15,093 nucleotides of DNA from an uncultured Collinsella sp. (lineage in GTDB: Bacteria; Actinomycetota; Coriobacteriia; Coriobacteriales; Coriobacteriaceae), in NCBI GenBank assembly GCA_902489955.1, contig CABUBY010000038.1, positions 1-15,093 of the forward strand, read 5' to 3'. The notes under the pieces were generated by a model that saw only the letters and a list, made by a program, of their open reading frames with translations, was not told the DNA's origin and did no database searches. Both the position numbers and the translations under genes were made by a program. Below are positions 1 through 5,367 of this stretch, in pieces. How positions within the stretch are numbered: position 1 is the first letter of the stretch; each line of letters opens with the position of its first letter.

Positions 1-33
1 TTGCTCGCGTATTTCCCGTTCGTTTCGCGTCCG

Positions 34-70
34 TTGCCGCGCCGTTTCCAAGATTGCGGCACCGTTTCCA
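34..70. repeat. Two 17-bp imperfect direct repeats upstream of amt
   Basis: TTGCCGCGCCGTTTCCA (34-50) and TTGCGGCACCGTTTCCA (54-70) match at 15 of 17 positions and are 20 bp apart, about two helical turns. A short inverted repeat CTGGT-CTAC-ACCAG follows at 102-115. Nothing else is clear in the first 172 bases, and I cannot place a convincing -35/-10 pair. The repeat could be a regulator site for the ammonium genes; the regulator is unknown. Confidence 0.4.
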
Positions 71-172
71 TTCGACAACGCAGCGTTTAACAACGCCGTA
101 TCTGGTCTACACCAGTTGCCCCTCGGCCGCATCATGGGCGCCGACAACGTTCATGCGATCAAGGGGGAGCGA

Positions 173-1450
173 ATGTACGATACGGGATCGACAACGTTTA
201 TGCTCATCTGCACCATGCTCGTGTTTTTAATGACACCGGGTCTGGCGTTTTTCTATGGCGGCCTGTCCAGGCGCAAAAATGTTATCAACACCATGCTCAT
301 GTGCTTTAGCGCCATTGGCCTGGTTGGTGTGCTGTGGATTGTTGCCGGCTGGTCGCTGGCCTACGGCGGCGACGGCTCCAGCCCGTTTATTGGAGGCCTT
401 GACCAGCTGCTGTGCCTGCCGGTGCTCGGCCAGGTGCTGCAGGCGGCCGAGGGCAATGCCGCTGACGGCGCCGTCTACCCTCAGATCATCAACATCGCCT
501 TTCAGATGGCGTTTGCCATGATCACTGCTGCTATCGTCACGGGCAGCCTGGCCGGCCGCGTTAAGTTTGGTGCTATGGCGGCCTTCCTGGGCATTTGGCT
601 GCTCGTGGTCTATGCGCCGCTTGCCCACATGGTTTGGGGCGGCGAGGGCTCCTTTATCGGCGACATCATCGGCGCGCTCGACTTTGCGGGCGGCGACGTG
701 GTGCACATCTCGTCCGGTCTTACCGGCCTGATCCTCTGCTTAATGCTCGGCCGTCGTCGCGGCTTTGGCATGGTGAGCTATCGCCCGCATAACGTGCCGT
801 TTGTGGCGCTGGGCTCCGGCCTGCTTTGGTTTGGTTGGTTCGGCTTTAACGGCGGCAGCGAGTTTAAGGCCGATGCCGTGGCGGCGCTTGCCATCCTCAA
901 CACCGTGACGGCCAGCGCGGCGGGCATGGTCTCGTGGCTTGCCGTCGAGCGCGTGCACACCGGTCGCCCCACGCTGGTGGGTGCCAGCACCGGTCTGGTT
1001 GCGGGCCTTGTGGTGGTCACGCCCGGCGCAGGCTTTGTCGAGCCGTGGGCGGCGCTGGTCATGGGCCTGATCGTCTCACCTGTCTGCTACTTGGCCATCA
1101 GCCATCTTAAGACCAAGTTTGGCTACGATGACGCGCTCGACGCGTTTGGTTGCCATGGTATCGGTGGCATCTTGGGCGGCGTGCTCACGGGCCTGTTCTG
1201 CGTGCCGGAGCTTTCGTGGACCGGTAAGGGCGGCCTGTTCTACACGGGCGACGTTTCACTGCTCATCTCACAGATTTTGGGCATTATGGCGACGGTCGCT
1301 ATTGTGCTGGTGCTCGATTTGGTGATCGCCGCAGTGGTGAAGGTGCTGTTCCACGGCAGCCTGCGTGTGGACGAGGCCGACGAGGCGCTGGGCTTGGATG
1401 CGAGTCAGCACGGCGAGAGCGCATACCCCTCGTTCTCCGGACTCGACTAG
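173..1450 (+). CDS. amt: Ammonium transporter, Amt/MEP/Rh family
   Basis: A channel protein of about 425 residues that moves ammonium/ammonia across the cytoplasmic membrane. Family signatures are clear. FYGGLSRRKN lies in the first part, DFAGGDVVH (Asp ~170, His ~178) carries the first pore histidine, WFGWFGFNGGS follows, and FGCHGIGGILGG (His ~328) carries the second pore histidine. The C-terminal tail contains RVDEADEALGLDASQHGESAY, the cytosolic segment that couples to PII. Hydrophobic segments run throughout, consistent with 11 helices. I chose ATG 173 because GGGGGAGCGA lies just before it and the protein then begins in the usual place; an upstream in-frame start at 116 would add a non-family leader. 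The PII gene follows 156 bp downstream, the classic amt-glnK pairing in which PII blocks the channel when nitrogen is plentiful. Family assignment is very secure. Confidence 0.97.
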   Translation: MYDTGSTTFMLICTMLVFLMTPGLAFFYGGLSRRKNVINTMLMCFSAIGLVGVLWIVAGWSLAYGGDGSSPFIGGLDQLLCLPVLGQVLQAAEGNAADGAVYPQIINIAFQMAFAMITAAIVTGSLAGRVKFGAMAAFLGIWLLVVYAPLAHMVWGGEGSFIGDIIGALDFAGGDVVHISSGLTGLILCLMLGRRRGFGMVSYRPHNVPFVALGSGLLWFGWFGFNGGSEFKADAVAALAILNTVTASAAGMVSWLAVERVHTGRPTLVGASTGLVAGLVVVTPGAGFVEPWAALVMGLIVSPVCYLAISHLKTKFGYDDALDAFGCHGIGGILGGVLTGLFCVPELSWTGKGGLFYTGDVSLLISQILGIMATVAIVLVLDLVIAAVVKVLFHGSLRVDEADEALGLDASQHGESAYPSFSGLD

Positions 1451-1451
1451 C

Positions 1452-1561
1452 GGCACGGCTTTCCCAGGCACCCGACCTTGCCCCTCAAACCGTCGCTTGC
1501 GTACCGAAGTACGCGGCGCTCCTCTTTCGGGGCAATCTCGGGCACCTGGAAAACCCGTGCC
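1452..1561. repeat. Nested palindromic element between amt and the PII gene
   Basis: Two 33-base arms (1452-1484 and 1529-1561) are complementary at about 27 positions, with several mismatches that would be G-U pairs in RNA. Between them is a perfect hairpin GCGTAC-CGAA-GTACGC (1499-1514). The whole ~110-bp unit could fold as a large cruciform or long RNA stem. It lacks a downstream T-run, so it is not a plain terminator. It resembles a dispersed intergenic repeat (REP/MITE-like) more than a gene-specific regulator, but it could still tune amt versus glnK levels by processing or partial termination. Confidence 0.75.
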
Positions 1562-1606
1562 ACATGAATGAGCGGTTCATTTCTTTATTAAAGAGAGGAA
1601 TTCACT

Positions 1607-1945
1607 ATGAAGAAGATCACGGCTATCGTGCGCCAGGAAAAGCTTGAGGTTCTTAAAGACGCGCTGTTTGCTGCCGATGTTCGTGGCATGACTATCAACC
1701 AGGTGCAGGGCTGCGGCGCGCAGCATGGCTGGAAGGAATACGTGCGCGGCAACGAGTTACTTGTCAACACGATTCCTAAGGTGCAGTTCACCCTTATCTG
1801 CGCCGATGAGCACGTCGATGGCATTGTCGACATCATCTGCAACGCCGCTCGCACCGGAGCCGTCGGCGATGGCAAAATCTGGGTCGAGCCGGTCGAGGAA
1901 GTTATCCGCATCCGCACCGGCGAACACGGCCCCGCCGCGGTGTAG
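1607..1945 (+). CDS. glnK: PII nitrogen regulatory protein (GlnK-type), without Tyr51
   Basis: A 112-residue protein, exactly the usual PII length, that senses 2-oxoglutarate and ATP/ADP and gates the Amt channel. It opens MKKITAIVRQEKL and contains the B-loop TGAVGDGKIWV (residues 83-93) and the C-loop EEVIRIRTGE (97-106). Gln39, Lys58, Gly87, Lys90, Arg101 and Arg103, which bind nucleotide or 2-oxoglutarate in the family, are present. Arg47, the T-loop residue that enters the Amt pore, is also present. Two sites differ: residue 51, the Tyr that is uridylylated or adenylylated in well-studied bacteria, is Leu here, and residue 46 is Val, with a Tyr at 45. Lys85 is Ala. Start ATG 1607 has AGAGAGGA nine bases upstream. 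Control is therefore probably by ligand binding alone. Confidence 0.95.
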   Translation: MKKITAIVRQEKLEVLKDALFAADVRGMTINQVQGCGAQHGWKEYVRGNELLVNTIPKVQFTLICADEHVDGIVDIICNAARTGAVGDGKIWVEPVEEVIRIRTGEHGPAAV

Positions 1946-1958
1946 CATCGACCGCCTG

Positions 1959-2012
1959 CCATCCGCAACGTTAAAATACTGCAATGAGGCACAAGACTTG
2001 CGTTGCGGATGG
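1959..2012. promoter_or_regulatory. 12-bp perfect inverted repeat covering the tetR ribosome-binding site
   Basis: CCATCCGCAACG (1959-1970) is exactly repeated in inverted orientation as CGTTGCGGATGG (2001-2012), separated by 30 bases. The right arm contains the GGATGG that serves as Shine-Dalgarno for the ATG at 2020. The spacer holds TTAAAATACT, a possible -10 region. In a read-through transcript from glnK the hairpin would mask the ribosome-binding site; as DNA it could be an operator. No T-run follows. Confidence 0.6.
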
Positions 2013-2019
2013 ACAGATT

Positions 2020-2682
2020 ATGGGGCGTAATAAATATCCCGAGGAGACGGTCGCGAAGATTCTCGACGCGGCGCTGGAGCTATTCTGCGCACAGGGTTAT
2101 GAGGGGACGAGCATTCAAGATATCGTCGACCGCCTCGATGGCATGACCAAGGGCGCTGTCTATCATCACTTTAAGAGCAAAGAGGAGATTTTCAACGCCG
2201 CGTTTGATCGGGCAATGGCTCCGATTGTTGAGCAACGTCGCTCAACGCTTGGTATCGGCAATATGACCGGAGCCCAAAAGCTCAAGCGACTGTACGCGCC
2301 CGAGTCTGTCGTTCCGCAAATTGAGCTATGGGCACGCATGCATCCTGCGGCAGATCCGGTAAAAAGCTCGCGTCTACTGGCGATGCAGTACCAGGGCTCG
2401 TTCGACGAGTCGGCCGATGGCTGTCTCTTGCCAGTGATCGAGGAGGGCATCGCCGACGGCTCCATTGCGTGCAAATGCCCGCGCGAAGCGGCTGAGGCCG
2501 TATCGTTGTTGGCGAATCTTTGGCTGCTGCCGCTGTTCCGTCCGCTCGAGACCAAAGATCGAATGCTCGCTCGCGCGCAATGTTTGGCGCAGATGGCGGC
2601 CGCGGTGGGGCTCGATTTGGGTAATGAAGTGCTTCAGACAACGGCTCAGATTTGGGACGTATGGAACCGTGCTGGGTGGTAA
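2020..2682 (+). CDS. TetR/AcrR family transcriptional regulator, probable repressor of the adjacent MFS gene
   Basis: A 220-residue regulator. Residues ~8-55 form the TetR DNA-binding domain: TVAKILDAALELFCAQGYEGTS, then QDIVDRLDGMTKGAVYHHFKSKEE, with the typical GAVYHHF recognition-helix motif. The C-terminal ~165 residues would be the ligand and dimer domain and match nothing I recognise by name. I chose ATG 2020, preceded by GGATGG; an in-frame ATG at 1984 lacks any Shine-Dalgarno and would put 12 odd residues before the domain. The gene is followed by two near-identical palindromes and then a transporter on the same strand. Repression of that transporter, relieved by a small molecule it exports, is the likely role. 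The inducer is unknown. Confidence 0.93.
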   Translation: MGRNKYPEETVAKILDAALELFCAQGYEGTSIQDIVDRLDGMTKGAVYHHFKSKEEIFNAAFDRAMAPIVEQRRSTLGIGNMTGAQKLKRLYAPESVVPQIELWARMHPAADPVKSSRLLAMQYQGSFDESADGCLLPVIEEGIADGSIACKCPREAAEAVSLLANLWLLPLFRPLETKDRMLARAQCLAQMAAAVGLDLGNEVLQTTAQIWDVWNRAGW

Positions 2683-2683
2683 T

Positions 2684-2704
2684 ATAGATACTGACGGTAT
2701 GTAA
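2684..2704. promoter_or_regulatory. Palindromic operator, copy 1, just after tetR
   Basis: Half-sites GATAC and GTATG flank a 5-base spacer (2692-2696), with further matches outside. The 21-bp site is identical at 17 positions to the copy at 2749-2769. It starts two bases after the tetR stop codon. It is probably bound by the TetR protein encoded immediately upstream. Confidence 0.65.
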
Positions 2705-2715
2705 TTGATTTGTAA

Positions 2716-2737
2716 GGGTAGCCACGGCTGCCCTTTT
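2716..2737 (+). terminator. Probable intrinsic terminator of tetR
   Basis: GGGTAGCC-AC-GGCTGCCC (2716-2733) forms an 8-bp stem with one G-U pair and is followed by TTTT. It sits between the two operator copies, so the transporter likely has its own promoter downstream of it. Confidence 0.6.
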
Positions 2738-2748
2738 CAAGTCATTAA

Positions 2749-2769
2749 ATACATACTAATGGTATGTAT
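2749..2769. promoter_or_regulatory. Palindromic operator, copy 2, before the MFS gene
   Basis: ATACATAC (2749-2756) and GTATGTAT (2762-2769) are perfect inverted 8-mers around TAATG. The site lies 14 bp upstream of the transporter start and next to its Shine-Dalgarno (GGGGGCGGG), so a bound repressor would block transcription there. This is the best-formed palindrome of the pair, 65 bp from copy 1. Confidence 0.75.
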
Positions 2770-2782
2770 AGGGGGCGGGCTT

Positions 2783-4045
2783 ATGGCTGGAATGCGGAGG
2801 AGTAGCGTCTCGTTGGTGCAAAAAACAGTGCGATCTATCAGGCTTTTTGGTCTTCTTGTTGCACAGCTGTGCGCGTATTCGATGTTGTCGGCACTGTGCT
2901 TTGCGTGCCCGCTTTACTTGTTCGATTGCAGCGGCTCGTCAACGTTATATGGCGCCGTCGCGGCGATAGCGTTCATACCGGGCGTGCTCGCGACTCCGGT
3001 TGGCGGAATCTTGGCGGATCGGGGAAGACATCGCGGGGTTCTTGTGGTGCTCGGCATTGTTCTGATGGCTGCATCGCTGCTGTTTATCCCCATGAAGCGG
3101 TCGCTGCCTCTTGCGATTGTCGTGGCAGCAATGCTTTGCGTCCAATATGGCGTCCAATCGCTGCTGAAGCCGATGCTTCAAATTGAGACGGTGCGCATGA
3201 CGGGCCCAGAAAAGGTTGAGCGTGCCACTGCGTTGGTCTCGCAGATAACCATGGCGAGCAATATCTTGGGGCCTGTAGTCGGGACGGCAGTCTATGGGTG
3301 CTTTGGTATCGATGCTCTATGCGAAACCGCGGCGTTGACGTTTGCGATGTCAGCCCTACTGTTCGGGGGCGCACTCAAGCAAAATGCCTCATCTGGAATG
3401 ACAGGGGACAGTACGACTTGCTCGACATGCCGAAGCGATTTTCGGGAGTCGATTCGGTACCTGTTTCAAAACGCATCATTGCTCGTTGTGTTTCTGCTTG
3501 CGGCTATTTTGAACCTTGCGTTAGTTGGGTTAACGATTGGTGCTCCCGTTATTGTTGCAAAGCATCTCGGGATGCAATCATCCTTTGTTGGGATTATTGA
3601 GGTGGCTATGGGCTTGGGTGGTCTTGTCGGCAGTGGTTTGGTCGGTATTTGGCCGCATCGTTTTTCCTTCAAGGGCATATGTCGATATGTTGCGATGATT
3701 AGTTTTGGAGTCGTACCGATTATTGTCGCACTACTGAGCGGTCCTGATGAATTAGCGTTTGCCGCGCTTGCGGCCGGCTCGGCATGGGTTATGGCGTGGG
3801 CAAGCATTACATCGGTCGAAATCGTTTCATTCGTTCAGCGGTCAGCGCCAAAGGAACTCTGCGGAAAAGTGCTGGCACTCGTTTATATGACGCTTTCCTG
3901 TGCAACGCCTATTGGCCAATTGGTTTACGGGCTCGCATATGATCGATGGACACCGGCGATTGTATTCGCAGGCATGTTGGCGGTGCTGACGTTGACGACG
4001 GCGCTGTTTAATCGGCTGAAAAGTCGCTTATGGCGAATGTCTTAA
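2783..4045 (+). CDS. Major facilitator superfamily transporter
   Basis: About 420 residues with hydrophobic segments along the whole length, consistent with 12 membrane helices. After helices 1-2 comes GGILADRGRHRG (residues ~74-85), the MFS motif A loop between helices 2 and 3. The size and motif fit the proton-driven drug/metabolite exporters. ATG 2783 was chosen because GGGGGCGGG (2771-2779) precedes it; ATG 2792 is a possible alternative, and the TTG at 2705 would run through the operator. The gene directly follows a TetR gene and a palindrome, the classic arrangement of an inducible efflux pump. Its codon use is visibly more AT-rich and less biased than the flanking HAD and dehydratase genes, which suggests it was acquired by transfer. 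The substrate cannot be read from sequence. Confidence 0.9.
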   Translation: MAGMRRSSVSLVQKTVRSIRLFGLLVAQLCAYSMLSALCFACPLYLFDCSGSSTLYGAVAAIAFIPGVLATPVGGILADRGRHRGVLVVLGIVLMAASLLFIPMKRSLPLAIVVAAMLCVQYGVQSLLKPMLQIETVRMTGPEKVERATALVSQITMASNILGPVVGTAVYGCFGIDALCETAALTFAMSALLFGGALKQNASSGMTGDSTTCSTCRSDFRESIRYLFQNASLLVVFLLAAILNLALVGLTIGAPVIVAKHLGMQSSFVGIIEVAMGLGGLVGSGLVGIWPHRFSFKGICRYVAMISFGVVPIIVALLSGPDELAFAALAAGSAWVMAWASITSVEIVSFVQRSAPKELCGKVLALVYMTLSCATPIGQLVYGLAYDRWTPAIVFAGMLAVLTLTTALFNRLKSRLWRMS

Positions 4046-4106
4046 GGCGCTGGGGGACCGTGAATTTGTGGAGGCAGTGGCACGTCGCGCCGGGACGGCA
4101 TTGTTT

Positions 4107-4160
4107 GGGCATGCCTCTCCTTCGTCTACAATATCGTGCAGACGAAGGAGAGGCACGCCC
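4107..4160. promoter_or_regulatory. 20-bp inverted repeat ending at the HAD start codon, with a -10 box in the loop
   Basis: The left arm (4107-4126) and right arm (4141-4160) are complementary at 19 of 20 positions; the remaining pair would be G-U in RNA. The loop (4127-4140) begins with TACAAT, a good -10 box; a weak -35 (TTTGGG, 4104-4109) lies 17 bp upstream. The right arm holds the GAAGGAGAGG Shine-Dalgarno and its last base touches the ATG at 4161. Transcripts beginning in the loop would have a free ribosome site, while read-through transcripts from the MFS gene would fold it shut. Confidence 0.7.
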
Positions 4161-5018
4161 ATGATCAAGATGTTTGCGAGTGACTTAGATGGAACGCTGC
4201 TGAACGCCCTGCACGAGGCGGATGGGACCATCCGCCGTGCCATCCGCGAGCTGACCAAGGCTGGCCTGCATGTGGTTCCCGCGACCGGACGCTCGACGCT
4301 GCCGATTGGCGAGCATGGCTTTACGGGCCTGGCGCTTGACGCCTGCTGCTCCAACGGATCCATCGTGCGCGACAGCCATGGCGAGGTGCTCAAGACCTGG
4401 ACCATCGACCCACAGATCACCGAGGAGCTGCTCAAGGAGTTTCCGGATATCTGTTTTGACTGCTCCACGCCCGACGGCATGTTTTCGAGCGGATCGTTCG
4501 AGATGCACCAGGCGGGCTTTAAAAAGGACAGCCCTATCAAGCGCATCGTGATGCGCGGCATGCGTGCGCGTGGCGGGTACCACGAGGAACAGTACTTCGA
4601 CCAGTCGATCGGTGACATCCTGCGCCACGATGTGTGCAAGATCAACTGTCGCGTGACCTCGCCCGAGCTGGAGCGCGACCTTAAGGCGTATTTGGCCGAG
4701 CGCTCGGACCGCGTGGTCAACGCGCCGTTCGATCCGGTGATGTTTGAGATCACGGACGTGGCGTGCAACAAGGGCGATAGTGTGGCCTGGCTGGCGGGCT
4801 ACTACGGCATTGCCGAGGACGAGGTCGCGGTTTACGGAGACGGCGGCAACGATATCGCCATGCTCAAGCGTTTCCGTCACAGCTACGCGACCAAAAACGG
4901 CAGTGACGCGGCCAAGGCCGCCGCGAGCGTGACCATCGGCAGTTGCATGGTCCATGCCGTCCCCAAGCATATGCTCGCCACCATGCGCAAGCAAAACTCC
5001 CGCACCGTCATCGAATAA
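4161..5018 (+). CDS. Cof-type HAD-superfamily phosphatase
   Basis: A 285-residue cytosolic hydrolase of the haloacid dehalogenase superfamily, Cof/YbiV-like group (C2 cap). All four motifs are visible. Motif I is SDLDGTLL, with the nucleophile Asp8 and acid/base Asp10. Motif II is ATGRS (Thr42). Motif III is the Lys in NKGDSVAWL (Lys204). Motif IV is YGDGGNDIAML (Asp227, Asp231). Proteins of this group dephosphorylate sugar phosphates, flavin mononucleotide or similar metabolites with Mg2+; the exact substrate cannot be told. I chose ATG 4161, with GGAGAGG about eight bases before it; earlier in-frame Met codons would add residues not found in the family. A hairpin with a poly-T side ends the gene. 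Confidence 0.93.
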   Translation: MIKMFASDLDGTLLNALHEADGTIRRAIRELTKAGLHVVPATGRSTLPIGEHGFTGLALDACCSNGSIVRDSHGEVLKTWTIDPQITEELLKEFPDICFDCSTPDGMFSSGSFEMHQAGFKKDSPIKRIVMRGMRARGGYHEEQYFDQSIGDILRHDVCKINCRVTSPELERDLKAYLAERSDRVVNAPFDPVMFEITDVACNKGDSVAWLAGYYGIAEDEVAVYGDGGNDIAMLKRFRHSYATKNGSDAAKAAASVTIGSCMVHAVPKHMLATMRKQNSRTVIE

Positions 5019-5020
5019 TG

Positions 5021-5045
5021 TGAAAAAGGGATAGCCCCTTTTTCA
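5021..5045. terminator. Terminator-like hairpin after the HAD gene (also REP-like)
   Basis: TGAAAAAGGG (5021-5030) and CCCTTTTTCA (5036-5045) form a perfect 10-bp stem with a 5-base loop, two bases after the HAD stop codon. The A and T runs on each side make it a plausible bidirectional terminator. The AAAGGG..CCCTTT core is shared with the hairpin at 5454-5481. Confidence 0.65.
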
Positions 5046-5069
5046 TGAGAACCCTGCACCTTTGGCATG

Positions 5070-5083
5070 CGAACATATATTCG
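5070..5083. promoter_or_regulatory. LexA-like SOS box
   Basis: CGAACATATATTCG matches the Gram-positive and actinobacterial LexA consensus CGAAC-N4-GTTCG at 9 of 10 defined positions, differing by one G-to-A change. It overlaps the expected -35 region of the promoter whose -10 is TAGAAT at 5104-5109. No lexA gene is in the window, so the regulator is inferred. Confidence 0.55.
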
Positions 5084-5117
5084 TATATATAACTAAGTTT
5101 TGATAGAATCGGTATCG
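5080..5117 (+). promoter_or_regulatory. Promoter of the small-peptide mRNA
   Basis: TAGAAT (5104-5109) differs from TATAAT at one position. A poor -35 (TTCGTA, 5080-5085) lies 18 bp upstream and overlaps the SOS box. Transcription should begin near 5116, at the start of GTTGACGGCAGC, which is also found on the opposite strand at the antisense promoter. Confidence 0.5.
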
Positions 5118-5138
5118 TTGACGGCAGCTCCATGTGTC

Positions 5139-5173
5139 GGGCAGCGCCCTCCATCTGATGGGAGGTGATGCCC
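5139..5173 (+). promoter_or_regulatory. Leader hairpin masking an extended Shine-Dalgarno
   Basis: GGGCA (5139-5143) can pair with TGCCC (5169-5173), and CCTCC (5148-5152) with GGAGG (5161-5165). The masked segment GGAGGTGAT is a nine-base match to the 16S anti-Shine-Dalgarno, far stronger than at other genes here. The ATG at 5174 follows directly. Structured leaders over strong ribosome sites are typical of type I toxin mRNAs. Confidence 0.6.
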
Positions 5174-5299
5174 ATGACCGATTTGATTGATTTCGTGAGA
5201 CTTCTGACCGCTTTGGTCTCGTTCTTCACGGCGCTTGTCGGCCTTTCCGAGGCACTCAAGCAGCGTTCGAAGCGCAACAGAAGGGGTCGCCGCCGCTAA
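5174..5299 (+). CDS. 41-residue membrane peptide with basic tail; candidate type I toxin
   Basis: The peptide begins MTDLIDFVRLLTALVSFF and ends KRNRRGRRR. Residues ~8-26 are hydrophobic enough for one membrane helix; the last ~13 residues contain nine Lys or Arg. This build (short helix, charged tail, no signal cleavage site) is shared by holin-like and Fst/TxpA/TisB-type toxins, but I recognise no specific family member. The ATG at 5174 is eight bases after GGAGG (5161-5165); an in-frame ATG at 5168 is too close to it. Upstream are an SOS-like box, a promoter and a masking hairpin; downstream is a convergent antisense promoter. The peptide could instead be a harmless small membrane protein. 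The coding call is fair; toxicity is inferred. Confidence 0.65.
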   Translation: MTDLIDFVRLLTALVSFFTALVGLSEALKQRSKRNRRGRRR

Positions 5300-5312
5300 G
5301 GCGTTGACCCCC
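5283..5312 (-). terminator. Possible terminator of the antisense RNA
   Basis: Read on the minus strand, GGGGTC (from 5311 to 5306) pairs with GACCCC (5288 to 5283), and an inner GC-rich stem lies between. The stem is followed by TTCTGTT. It overlaps the peptide's stop codon, so an RNA started near 5361 and ended here would be about 80-90 nt and cover the end of the reading frame. Confidence 0.4.
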
Positions 5313-5323
5313 TAATGCAAACA

Positions 5324-5360
5324 ACGGCGCTGCCCAGCTTTCCAGAACTTGGGCTGCCGT
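5324..5360. repeat. Hairpin in the toxin 3' region, complementary to the toxin leader
   Basis: ACGGC/GCCGT and GCCCA/TGGGC form a 5+5 bp stem with a small internal loop. Beyond this local fold, GGCGCTGCCC (5326-5335) is a perfect 10-base complement of the leader segment 5139-5148. GCTGCCGTCGAC (5353-5364) complements leader 5117-5128 over 12 bases with one G-U pair. The two blocks are nested and could close the mRNA end to end. Confidence 0.6.
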
Positions 5361-5367
5361 CGACACT

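Larger units (their letters stand above)
5275..5361 (-). ncRNA. Candidate antisense (antitoxin) RNA
   Basis: The RNA is inferred from a minus-strand promoter at 5368-5396 and a possible terminator at 5283-5312; both ends are estimates. It would overlap the 3' untranslated region and last codons of the peptide mRNA. Its first ~40 bases nearly copy the peptide mRNA leader: both begin GT(T/C)GACGGCAGC, and both carry GGGCAGCGCC further on (minus strand 5335-5326; plus strand 5139-5148). It could thus compete with the mRNA's own leader for the same 3' target. No RNA family was recognised. Confidence 0.45.

Noticed and set aside
1563..1606. Possible riboswitch or leader before the PII gene
   Set aside because: Only 45 bases remain between the palindromic element and the start codon, with no conserved aptamer features; it is a normal ribosome-site region.
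4185..4994. Minus-strand open frame of 269 codons opposite the HAD phosphatase
   Set aside because: All four HAD motifs are on the plus strand; the opposite translation is His/Ala/Arg-rich noise.
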